From RGIG1995 sp045658315 (lineage in GTDB: Bacteria; Bacillota; Clostridia; Oscillospirales; CAG-272): a stretch of DNA of 19,413 nt. The number at the start of each line of letters is the position of its first letter. Position 1 is the first letter of the stretch. Made by a program: the position numbers and the translations under genes. The stretch spans positions 1-19,413 of the forward strand of contig JAZOUV010000030.1 of the NCBI GenBank assembly GCA_045658315.1, read 5' to 3'. Of the stretch, positions 1 through 6,449 are shown piece after piece. The notes below the pieces were generated by a model. That model saw only the letters and a list, made by a program, of their open reading frames with translations, was not told the origin of the DNA and ran no database searches.

Positions 1-1
1 C

Positions 2-166
2 GAAGACCTCGATACCTCGCAGGAAGACCACTTTGCCGACTCGTTCAGATATTTCTGCATGTCTCGCCCCATTAAGCCCAAAGAATCTCTGCATTACACC
101 ATTCCCCCCGCCGACCCACTAAATTTGCTCGGAGAAGAAAAATATAAGGCATATAGTTATATGTAA
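2..166 (+). CDS. Phage terminase large subunit, C-terminal fragment
   Basis: This open frame enters from the left edge and ends at a TAA after 54 visible residues. The visible part starts EDLDTSQEDHFADSFRYFCM and continues with SRP. That matches the usual C-terminal end of tailed-phage large terminases, where an Asp/His-containing stretch of the nuclease domain (typically EDHAxDxxRY) is followed by Met-Ser-Arg-Pro. The known role of the family is ATP-driven DNA packaging plus nuclease cutting at the portal, and the portal gene follows directly, as expected. The start, the ATPase domain and most of the nuclease lie outside the window. The tail after SRP (about 30 residues) is divergent. The identification rests on one short motif plus position. 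Confidence 0.8.
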   Translation, partial: EDLDTSQEDHFADSFRYFCMSRPIKPKESLHYTIPPADPLNLLGEEKYKAYSYM

Positions 167-202
167 CTCTCTTATCGAAAAATCTCCCTCTCCGTTTTTT
201 GC

Positions 203-222
203 GGCGGCACCAAGGCACCGCC
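203..222. other. GC-rich hairpin between terminase and portal genes
   Basis: GGCGG at 203-207 can pair with CCGCC at 218-222. An alternative TGCGG/CCGCA pairing is possible at 200-204 and 226-230. There is no T-tract after it on the + strand, so it is not a convincing terminator. It lies in the 123-base gap before the portal gene and may be a remnant of a host intergenic repeat or an RNA-processing structure. Nothing else is visible in this gap except the portal ribosome binding site. Confidence 0.3.
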
Positions 223-289
223 CTACCGCACGGGATGAGGTTGTGCAACAATGATACATCATTTTTAATTCAGAAAGGGTAATCATATT

Positions 290-2227
290 ATGAAAAATAA
301 ACAGAACAAGAAAAAGAATAACCGGAATATTCAGCCCGAGCTTACGGCTGTAAATTCAATTTATTACACAAAAAAACCTATGGCTATGTTACCTCCCGAC
401 TTCATTCCCGATAAAATCGGGCAGAAGCATTTAGATAAGGCTTATTCTCTTCTCAAAGCCTATAAGGCGGGTAAAACCAACCTCGAAAAACGTATTACCG
501 AAAATGATCTCTGGTGGAAAATGCGGCATTGGGAGCAGATACGCGACCGCAATCGCAAATATAATCCCTCTTCTGCATGGCTCTTCAACTCCATCGCCAA
601 CAAACACGCCGACGTTATGGACAACACCCCCGAGGCTATCGTTCTCCCACGCGAAAAAAGCGACTCCGATGCCGCTAAACAGCTTACCGATATTCTCCCC
701 GTCATACTTGAACAAAACGACTTTGAGCAGGTCTATTCAGACGTATGGTATGATAAGCTTAAAGGCGGCACAGGAGTCTACGGTATCTTTTGGGACCCTT
801 CTAAAAATAACGGTACGGGCGACATAACCGTTACCCGTTGCGATATCCTTAATCTCTTTTGGGAGCCGGGGATTTCCGATATTCAAAAATCGCCCAACAT
901 CTTCCACGTCGAGCTTTTTAACAACGATATTCTCGAAGCTCGTTATCCCGAGCTTCACGGCAAACTCGGTTCTTCCTCCTTTGACGTTACGAAATATGCA
1001 TACGACGACACCGTCGATACGAGTAACAAAACGCCCGTCATCGACTGGTATTACAAGGTCAACGACGGCGGTAAAACCGTTCTCCACCTCTGCAAATTCT
1101 GTGCCGACGTTATCCTCTACGCCTCTGAAAATGATATTACCCTCTACAAAAAAGGCTATTACGACCACGGTCTCTATCCATTCGTCTTTGACAAGCTCTT
1201 CCTTGAGCAAGGCAATCCCTGCGGCTTCGGTTACATCGATGTCATGAAGGATACGCAGACTCAAATCGACCTTATGAGTGCGTCGGTTTGCGAAAACGTG
1301 CGTATGGCTTCAACGGTGCGTTATTTCGCACGCGGCGACGGCTCCATTAACGAAAAAGAGTTCGCCGACTGGTCTAACCCCATTGTTCACTACACAGGCT
1401 CGGGTAATCCTAACGATTCTATGATTCCCATTAACGTTCCCGAGGTGTCTTCCCTTTCGGTTGCCTTTATTAACAACAAAATTAACGAGCTGAAAGAAAC
1501 CACCGGCAACTCCGATTTTACAAGAGGTAATACTGCCGCGGGCGTTACGGCTGCTTCGGCTATCGCCGCACTTCAGGAATCGGGCAGTAAGCTTTCAAGG
1601 GATATGATTAAAGGCTCTTACCGTGTCTTCGTTACTCTTAACAATATTATTATCGAGCTTATAAGGCAGTTCTATGACCTGCCGAGGTGTTTCCGTATAA
1701 CCGGCGACAACGGCGAATTCAACTTCATTTCTTATTCAAACGAGCTTCTTCGCCCCACCGAATACGGTAATAATTTCGGCGTTGACCTCGGCTCTCGTTT
1801 GCCTATATTTGATATAAAGGTTAAGGCACAGAAGCAGTCCGCCTTTACTAAGCTCTCGCAAAACGAACTCGCAAAAGAATTTTATAGGCTCGGCTTCTTT
1901 GAGCCGTCCCGTGCCGAACAGACTCTCTCTTGTCTCGATATGATGGAATTCGAGGGTAAAAACCTCGTTGCTGAAAAAATAAACGAGAAAAATATTTTCG
2001 CAAACAATTATTCGGAAATGTACTCAAAGTTAATTGAGCTTTCAACTATCGTCGAAAACGACCACCCCGACCTAAAGGGACTGTCTAACGGCTATGCTGC
2101 GAAATTTGCAATTAATACAAACAGCGGCGGTACTCCTGTTTCTAACTATTCAAAAAATACCGCAAAGAAAATTTCGCGTATCGAAGCCGCAAGACAAAGG
2201 GCGGCGTCTACTGCTACACCGAGATAA
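290..2227 (+). CDS. Phage portal protein
   Basis: The 645-residue product looks like a portal of the podovirus/P22-like size class. In the family, twelve copies form the ring at the capsid vertex through which DNA enters and leaves. Evidence is: the position right after the large terminase; an N-terminal SSAWLFNSIANKHADVMDN helix with an acidic stretch; a β-rich middle (roughly 150-330) with the clip-like WYYKVNDGG/TVLHLCKF region; and a long helical stretch around TGNSDFTRGNTAAGVTAASA and IAALQESGSKLSRD (about 410-450), which is typical of these portals. The C-terminus ends in a basic Arg/Lys/Ala tail. The ATG is preceded by GAAAGGG at good spacing. No head-morphogenesis (MuF-type) domain is fused. 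I am confident of the role; the exact portal subfamily is inferred. Confidence 0.85.
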   Translation: MKNKQNKKKNNRNIQPELTAVNSIYYTKKPMAMLPPDFIPDKIGQKHLDKAYSLLKAYKAGKTNLEKRITENDLWWKMRHWEQIRDRNRKYNPSSAWLFNSIANKHADVMDNTPEAIVLPREKSDSDAAKQLTDILPVILEQNDFEQVYSDVWYDKLKGGTGVYGIFWDPSKNNGTGDITVTRCDILNLFWEPGISDIQKSPNIFHVELFNNDILEARYPELHGKLGSSSFDVTKYAYDDTVDTSNKTPVIDWYYKVNDGGKTVLHLCKFCADVILYASENDITLYKKGYYDHGLYPFVFDKLFLEQGNPCGFGYIDVMKDTQTQIDLMSASVCENVRMASTVRYFARGDGSINEKEFADWSNPIVHYTGSGNPNDSMIPINVPEVSSLSVAFINNKINELKETTGNSDFTRGNTAAGVTAASAIAALQESGSKLSRDMIKGSYRVFVTLNNIIIELIRQFYDLPRCFRITGDNGEFNFISYSNELLRPTEYGNNFGVDLGSRLPIFDIKVKAQKQSAFTKLSQNELAKEFYRLGFFEPSRAEQTLSCLDMMEFEGKNLVAEKINEKNIFANNYSEMYSKLIELSTIVENDHPDLKGLSNGYAAKFAINTNSGGTPVSNYSKNTAKKISRIEAARQRAASTATPR

Positions 2228-2260
2228 GTAAACAAGAGTTTGATTAAAAAAAGAGGAAAA

Positions 2261-2292
2261 AAGAGGGGTCTTTTTAAAAAAAGTCCCCTCTT
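2261..2292. terminator. Long A/T-cored hairpin after portal gene
   Basis: AAGAGGGG at 2261-2268 pairs with CCCCTCTT at 2285-2292, and the inner CTTTTT/AAAAAG arms also pair, giving a nearly uninterrupted stem. On the + strand it is followed by AAACTCCC rather than a T-run, so it may be a weak terminator or an RNA-processing/stability element. On the - strand the stem is followed by TTTTCCTCTTTTTTT, which would make a better terminator there, although no - strand gene is seen to need it. Confidence 0.45.
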
Positions 2293-2350
2293 AAACTCCC
2301 CCAAAAACTTTGAATAACAGTTTCTTTTTAGAAAGGACAGTGATTTAATC

Positions 2351-2698
2351 TTGGCTGAACGAAGAATGTTCTCCAAAACCGTTATCGACAGCGACGATTT
2401 TCTCGAATTGTCGCTTACTGCTCAAGCTCTCTATTTTCACCTTGCCATACGTGCCGACGACGACGGTTTTATCAATAACCCAAAAAGAATACAACGTATG
2501 ATTGAGGCTTCTGACAATGACCTCGAAGAACTTGAAAAAAAGGGATTTATATTCCACTTTACATCGGGGATTGTCGTTATCATACATTGGAAGTTGCATA
2601 ACGCAATCAGGAAAGACCGATATAGACCTACAGTGCATACCGAAGAAAAAAATGCCCTCTTCTTTAACGAAAATGACTCGTATGAATTGTATCCTTGA
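2351..2698 (+). CDS. Truncated phage replisome-organizer-like protein (N-terminal domain only)
   Basis: This 115-residue protein begins at a TTG (codons for AERRMFSKTVIDSD follow), with GAAAGGA about 13 nt upstream. The sequence fits a family of Bacillota phage replisome organizers: an RRMFSK...IDSDxFLxLxxxAQALYFHL start, then RADDDGFINNPKRIQRM, and an IVVIIHWKLHNAIRKDRYRPTV-type segment. In the family this N-terminal winged-helix-like domain is usually followed by a repetitive Arg/Leu/Gly/Lys-rich linker and often a DnaD-like or DnaC-loading part. Here the frame stops soon after that point (ENDSYELYP). Other frames downstream hold fragments that look like the usual tail, e.g. WCNVRLSSG ending at 2774 and CQVVDVRLTQCSIG ending near 2819, so the 3' end may be frameshifted or decayed. 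A replication gene between portal and scaffold is an odd position. Confidence 0.7.
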   Translation: MAERRMFSKTVIDSDDFLELSLTAQALYFHLAIRADDDGFINNPKRIQRMIEASDNDLEELEKKGFIFHFTSGIVVIIHWKLHNAIRKDRYRPTVHTEEKNALFFNENDSYELYP

Positions 2699-2906
2699 TA
2701 CTTTTATTTTTTTGTCATTTTTACCAAAAACGTCTGATAATGAGTGGTGTAATGTGCGGTTGTCAAGTGGTTGACGTTAGGTTGACACAGTGTAGTATAG
2801 GTTAGCAAAGATAAAGTTAAGACAGCTTAGAAAAGAATATGTTATTTAAGTATATGTTATATATGTTTAGGATATAAAGGCACCGTCGGCACCAATATTT
2901 TTGCGG

Positions 2907-2954
2907 TTTTCCACAGAGTTTTCAACACACTTTTCCACACAGCTTTCCATAAAA
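2907..2954 (+). repeat. Four tandem 12-bp iterons resembling DnaA boxes
   Basis: The units are TTTTCCACAGAG (2907), TTTTCAACACAC (2919), TTTTCCACACAG (2931) and CTTTCCATAAAA (2943), in exact 12-base register. The core TTTTCCACA differs at one position from the DnaA box consensus TTATCCACA. Twelve bases is close to a helical turn, so bound proteins would lie near one face of the DNA. An AT-rich tract lies just upstream. It could be an origin or a DnaA-binding regulatory site. The repeat period is also four codons, but no open frame of useful length runs through it, so a repetitive protein is unlikely. Confidence 0.55.
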
Positions 2955-2975
2955 ACATTTTGGTAATAATGACGT

Positions 2976-3150
2976 GATTCCTCGGCTTCGCTCGGAATGA
3001 CCGTGCCTGGTCTGCAAATATTATTAAGCAGTCATTCTGAGTGGAACACCGTCAGGTGTGGAATCGAAGAATCCCGTTATTCTTATGCAAATATTTATGG
3101 GATTCCTCGGCTTCGCTCCGAATGACCGATAGAGTTATTCTTATGCAAAC
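2976..3150. repeat. Dispersed inverted-repeat element, phage copy
   Basis: The left arm GATTCCTCGGCTTCGCTCGG starts at 2976 and continues AATGACCG. The right arm GTCATTCTGAGTGGAACACC starts at 3031 and ends GAATCGAAGAATCCC at 3075. The outer ends are near reverse complements, so the block can fold into a large hairpin. A second left arm starts GGGATTCCTCGGCTTCGCTC at 3099. The linker GTTATTCTTATGCAAATATT at 3076-3095 matches, with one difference, the linker of the tandem copies at 16454-16699. This is a REP/MITE-like non-coding element with no transposase inside. Confidence 0.8.
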
Positions 3151-3211
3151 AATCTTTTTTAAAAATTTTTCGCCTCCGACTCTACTTTGGGGAGAGAAAC
3201 ATTAGAAAAGG

Positions 3212-3220
3212 TGGTATAAT
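3212..3220 (+). promoter_or_regulatory. Extended -10 promoter before scaffold gene
   Basis: TGGTATAAT at 3212-3220 is an extended -10 (TGN followed by a perfect TATAAT). I see no good -35 at 17-bp spacing, which is tolerated for extended -10 promoters. It lies about 50 bases upstream of the scaffold-like ATG and would allow the capsid genes to be transcribed separately from terminase and portal. Confidence 0.5.
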
Positions 3221-3271
3221 ATCACCCGAGATAACACAAAACTCTGACACTTCGGAAAGGAACGATGTATT

Positions 3272-4084
3272 ATGAAAAAACAAAATCTCTTTCGTATCGG
3301 TCTTCAGTTCTTTGCTGACAATGACGTTAGTATTGATTCAAACGTCAATATGGGTGCCGCATCACCCGAAGCAGAAACTAACGAGGCTCAAACTTCTGTC
3401 GCAGAATTCAGCGACAATCAGTTAGAAATGGAGTTCGAGCAGCTTATCAAGGGCGGTAAATACGAAAACGCTTTCAAAAAACGCACACAGGGCATTATCG
3501 ACAAGCGTTTCAAAGGTTACAAGTCCCTTGAGGAGTCTGTGGCTAAACAACAGCCTATTATCGATTTTCTCTCCGCTAAGTACGGAATTGACTCCTCTGA
3601 CCCTTCTTCTCTGCTCGAAAAAATGCAGAACGAAGCTGCTGAAACCGACAAAACAAAAGAGAATAACGCAGACGCACGTAATTTAAAAACGAGAGAACAG
3701 TTCATCGCTCAAAAGGCAAGGGCTCTTTCACAGCGTTGGTCTAACGAGGGCGAACAGCTTAAAAAGCTCTTCCCCTCCTTCGACTTCAAAACGGAGCTGA
3801 AAAATCCCGTCTTTTCCTCGCTTCTCAAAAGCGGTATGCCTCTCAGAAAGGCTTACACGGCGGCTCATTCCGATGAAATACTCAAAAATGCCGTCTCGGG
3901 TACTGCTAAAAGGGTTGCCGAACAAACCCTCAAAAATATACGTGCAAACGGCAGTCGCGTTGCCGAAAACGGACTCCATAACGGCACTGGTACAGTCCGT
4001 AAAACCGACGTATCTTCCCTCACGGGTAAAGAAATACGCTCTATCATCAAACAGGTCGAAAACGGCTCAAAAATCAGACTTTGA
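3272..4084 (+). CDS. Phage capsid scaffolding-like protein
   Basis: This is a 270-residue hydrophilic, highly charged protein directly upstream of the major capsid gene, the standard place for a scaffold. It starts MKKQNLFRIGLQFFADN; the LQFFA motif near the N-terminus recurs in Bacillota phage scaffold and capsid proteins. The segment FEQLIKGGKYENAFKKRTQG followed by IIDKRFKGYKSLEE (about 56-88) is also typical of scaffolds. The rest is mainly helical Lys/Glu/Ala/Asn-rich sequence with a basic C-terminus, as expected for a part that contacts the capsid subunit. The known role is to template procapsid assembly and then leave. AAAGGAACG precedes the ATG. The last 27 nt of the gene, including its stop, are repeated three more times downstream. 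The role is inferred from position and sequence style. Confidence 0.75.
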   Translation: MKKQNLFRIGLQFFADNDVSIDSNVNMGAASPEAETNEAQTSVAEFSDNQLEMEFEQLIKGGKYENAFKKRTQGIIDKRFKGYKSLEESVAKQQPIIDFLSAKYGIDSSDPSSLLEKMQNEAAETDKTKENNADARNLKTREQFIAQKARALSQRWSNEGEQLKKLFPSFDFKTELKNPVFSSLLKSGMPLRKAYTAAHSDEILKNAVSGTAKRVAEQTLKNIRANGSRVAENGLHNGTGTVRKTDVSSLTGKEIRSIIKQVENGSKIRL

Positions 4085-4268
4085 GATTGTATGTTTTTGA
4101 AAAAACATACATACATCTGAAAACGGCTCAAAAATCAGACTTTGAGATTGTATGTTTTTAAAAAAAACATACATACATCTGAAAACGGCTCAAAAATCAG
4201 ACTTTGAGGTTGTTGTTTTTGAAAAAAACATACATACATCTGAAAACGGCTCAAAAATCAGACTTTGA
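4058..4268 (+). repeat. Four-copy tandem duplication of the scaffold gene 3' end with hairpin spacers
   Basis: Four identical 27-nt units, each starting GAAAACGGCTCAAAAATCAG and ending ACTTTGA, lie at 4058-4084, 4119-4145, 4181-4207 and 4242-4268. The first is the coding end of the scaffold gene (residues ENGSKIRL and stop). They are separated by 34, 35 and 34 nt. The first two spacers hold a perfect palindrome, TGTATGTTTTT pairing with AAAAACATACA; the third has lost an A in its left arm. The period of 61-62 is not a multiple of three, so the copies do not extend a protein. There is no G/C-rich stem with a U-tract, so these are not classical terminators. The arrangement is a local tandem amplification of gene end plus hairpin. 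Confidence 0.95.
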
Positions 4269-4329
4269 CCGCTTTTCTACCCCCACACACTGATTATTAC
4301 ACTTTTTACAGCAAAGGAGATTACTTAAT

Positions 4330-5664
4330 ATGGAAAACATTACTAATTTCGGTGCAAACACAACAGTACACGGTACTGACGGTATAATCAATGCACAGAA
4401 CGGTGTTACCGCTTCCTATAACAACGGCGGACTTTCCGCTGAAATGAAAACCTTTTATGACAAAACGCTTATCGAACTCGCAACACCCAACCTCGTTCAC
4501 ATGCAGTTCGGTCAGAAGAGACCCATTCCTCCTCACGGCGGTAAAACCGTTGAGTTCCGCAGAATGAAGCCTCTCGCAAAAAATCTTAACGCCATTACCG
4601 AGGGTATCACTCCCGCAGGTACAAAAATGACGGTTGTTCCCCTCACCGCTACTCTTAACCAGTACGGCGACTACATCGAACAGACTGACCTTATCGAAAT
4701 GACGGCCATCGACAACACCGTTATCGAGGCTACAAAGCTTCTCGCTGACCAGGCGGGCAGAACTATCGATACTATCGTCAGAGATGTTCTCCAGACGGGT
4801 ACAAACGTCAACTACTGCTCAAGCGAAAAGGACGGTATAATTACCGTTAATACCTCCCGTTCAGCCCTCGACAAAAATGCAAAGCTCCGTGTCGTTGACG
4901 TATTCAAGGCTGCGGCTCAGCTTAAAGCGGTAAACGCTCCCACCATCGACGGCAAGTACGTTGCTATAATTCACCCCCACGTCGCTTTCGACCTTATGCA
5001 AGAATCGGGCGACGCTTGGGTAGATATCAAAAAGTACGCTGAGCCTGAAAAAATACTTAACGGCGAACTCGGTACGCTCGGCGGCGTAAGATTCGTTGAG
5101 TCCTCCGAGGCTAAGATTAACTACGGTAAAGACCTCACAGAGTCTTCCCGTACTCTTACTCCTACAGCATACAGTGCAAGCGGTACCGGTTCCGTCTCCA
5201 ACGGCTGTGGCTCTGCTTCTGCATATCAGCTCACAGTAACGGAAAGTATTTCTTCCGACCTCGTCGGCAGAACGCTTCAGTACTATGACGCAAGTGAAAA
5301 CAAGGCTGTTAGCTTCAAGGTTGTCGGCGTTAATACAGAATCGAAGTTTATCTTCGCTGACGCTCCCCTCGGCATTACCTACGCTTCGGGCGACAAGCTC
5401 TATCCCGGCGAAGGCGGTAAAATGGGCACCGCTTCCTACTCAACTATATTCCTCGGTGCTGATGCATACGGTATCATCGATATCAACGGCACGGGTACTA
5501 TCGAGCATATCGTTAAGCAGAGAGGCTACGGCAACGACCCGCTTAACCAGAGAAGCTCTATCGGTTGGAAAGCGTTTATGTGTGCGTCAATCCTCGCAGA
5601 CGACTATATCCTCCGTGTCGAATCGGGCTCTTCCTTCTCCGACGATATCGCTGAAGCGAACTAA
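4330..5664 (+). CDS. Major capsid protein, N4-gp56 family
   Basis: The 444-residue product matches the N4-gp56-type HK97-fold capsid family. Diagnostic stretches are LSAEMKTFYDKTLIELATPN (about 35-54), the FGQKRPIPPHGGKTVEFRRM segment (60-79), LNAITEGITP (86-95), YGDYIEQTDLIEMTAIDNTV (112-131) and the LLADQAGRTIDTIVRDVLQTG helix. The conserved C-terminal part is YGIIDINGTGTIEHIVKQRG (380-399) followed by GNDPLNQRSSIGWKAF. Between about 266 and 362 a Ser/Thr/Gly-rich, β-rich insertion (YSASGTGSVSNGCGSASAYQ onward) interrupts the core; it probably forms a surface-exposed domain on the shell. AAAGGAGA precedes the ATG at good spacing. No prohead protease gene is visible and no N-terminal delta-like domain is apparent, so maturation without cleavage is plausible. 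Confidence 0.92.
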   Translation: MENITNFGANTTVHGTDGIINAQNGVTASYNNGGLSAEMKTFYDKTLIELATPNLVHMQFGQKRPIPPHGGKTVEFRRMKPLAKNLNAITEGITPAGTKMTVVPLTATLNQYGDYIEQTDLIEMTAIDNTVIEATKLLADQAGRTIDTIVRDVLQTGTNVNYCSSEKDGIITVNTSRSALDKNAKLRVVDVFKAAAQLKAVNAPTIDGKYVAIIHPHVAFDLMQESGDAWVDIKKYAEPEKILNGELGTLGGVRFVESSEAKINYGKDLTESSRTLTPTAYSASGTGSVSNGCGSASAYQLTVTESISSDLVGRTLQYYDASENKAVSFKVVGVNTESKFIFADAPLGITYASGDKLYPGEGGKMGTASYSTIFLGADAYGIIDINGTGTIEHIVKQRGYGNDPLNQRSSIGWKAFMCASILADDYILRVESGSSFSDDIAEAN

Positions 5665-5677
5665 AGTCCATATAACC

Positions 5678-5750
5678 TAACGGCTATTCCGTTAAACCTC
5701 ACTAATTTCGTAAAGGGGGGCTTCTCTTAATAAAGATTAGCCCCTCTTAT
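5678..5750 (+). terminator. Two hairpins after the capsid gene, second one terminator-like
   Basis: A small hairpin TAACGG/CCGTTA (5678-5694) is followed by a stronger one: GGGGCT (ending 5722) pairs with AGCCCC (5739-5744), with an inner TCTT/AAGA helix, and then TCTTATTTAT. The U-content after the stem is moderate, so partial termination is likely. That would give more capsid mRNA than downstream tail mRNA. Confidence 0.55.
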
Positions 5751-5816
5751 TTATCTAAAATTATTGCCTTTTCTTTAGCTTACAAATTATTTTTAAAAAA
5801 AAGGAGATTTACATTT

Positions 5817-6029
5817 ATGAAAAACACAAATAAGGACTTAATACCCGTATTCATACCTAAGCGTTTTAAGGGCGACGACGTGCGTACCGTCTCCGTCAAC
5901 GGCAAATATAAGCATATCCCCACAGGTAAACAGTTCTTTATCGAAAGGTCATTCGCCGAGGCTGTTTCAAACGCTATGCTTGCCGACGAGCTTGCCGAAA
6001 AATTTAAAGCTTCAGTTTCAAACGATTAA
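5817..6029 (+). CDS. Small phage protein downstream of capsid, function unknown
   Basis: A 70-residue protein starting with ATG after AAAAAGGAGA. It opens MKNTNKDLIPVFIPKRFKGD, has a short β-like section (VRTVSVNGKYKHIPTGKQFF) and ends in an amphipathic helix rich in Ala and Glu. Small proteins of this size and style commonly follow N4-gp56-type capsid genes in Bacillota phages. A minor head or capsid-associated role is possible from position alone. I do not recognise a named domain and see no catalytic motif. Confidence 0.7.
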   Translation: MKNTNKDLIPVFIPKRFKGDDVRTVSVNGKYKHIPTGKQFFIERSFAEAVSNAMLADELAEKFKASVSND

Positions 6030-6056
6030 TTTTAAATCTACAAGGAGGCTTACACT

Positions 6057-6431
6057 ATGACTCTGAAAGAAGCTATCGTTAAATTCGATACGGAAAAAAG
6101 CAACACTGTTCCCGACGAGCTGAAAATAGGGTGGCTCTCCTCGCTCGATTCCTCGGTCTTTCACACCCTTGTCTTAACCCACGAAAACACTGACAATATT
6201 TCTTTTTCGCCCTACACTGCCGAGTCCTCGGAGGATACCGTTCTTATTATCCCCGAACCGTTTACCGACATATATTTCCACTATCTTGCAATGAAGTCTG
6301 ACCTTTATTACTCCGACATCAACAAATACAGCGTTGACCTTGCACTCTACTCTTCACTTTATCTTGATTTTGAGAGGTATTACAACAGAAAATATATGCC
6401 GATAAAGCTTACGCAATACTTTAACGTATGA
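6057..6431 (+). CDS. Probable head-tail connector/adaptor-type phage protein
   Basis: 124 residues with a strong AAGGAGG site in front of the ATG. It begins MTLKEAIVKFDTEKSNTVPD, has WLSSLDSSVFHTLVLTHENT in the first half, then FSPYTAESSEDTVLIIPEPF, and a helical end FERYYNRKYMPIKL. The pattern (helical TLKEAI...D start, WLSxLD, LTH, then a β-rich PEPF and an alpha-helical YYLAxxxDxY region) occurs in a conserved family of Bacillota phage proteins between capsid and tail genes. Similar position and all-helical style suggest a gp4/gp6-like ring adaptor joining portal and tail. That function is inferred, not shown by a catalytic or binding motif. Confidence 0.65.
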   Translation: MTLKEAIVKFDTEKSNTVPDELKIGWLSSLDSSVFHTLVLTHENTDNISFSPYTAESSEDTVLIIPEPFTDIYFHYLAMKSDLYYSDINKYSVDLALYSSLYLDFERYYNRKYMPIKLTQYFNV

Positions 6432-6449
6432 CGCAAGGGAGGTATTTAT

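Larger units (their letters stand above)
2699..3271. other. 573-base non-coding block: iterons, inverted repeats, promoter
   Basis: No credible gene is seen here. From left to right it holds: a possible decayed 3' tail of the replisome-organizer gene (to about 2830); an AT-rich stretch at roughly 2833-2880 (ATGTTATTTAAGTATATGTT and following); four 12-bp direct repeats at 2907-2954; a dispersed inverted-repeat element at 2976-3150; a T/A-rich stretch at 3155-3170; and a promoter-like -10 at 3212-3220 before the scaffold gene. The combination of AT-rich DNA, iterons and an adjacent initiator-like gene is what a replication origin would look like, but this is inferred. Confidence 0.6.

Noticed and set aside
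2881..2965. Repetitive small protein encoded by the 12-bp repeats (FSTEFSTHFSTQLSIK)
   Set aside because: The frame is only about 30 codons long with no start or ribosome site; a DNA-level iteron explains the repeats better.
4058..4268. CRISPR array (four 27-bp repeats, three 34-35-bp spacers)
   Set aside because: The geometry fits, but the spacers are near-identical copies of one palindrome, the first repeat is the coding end of a gene, and no cas gene is present. It is a tandem duplication.
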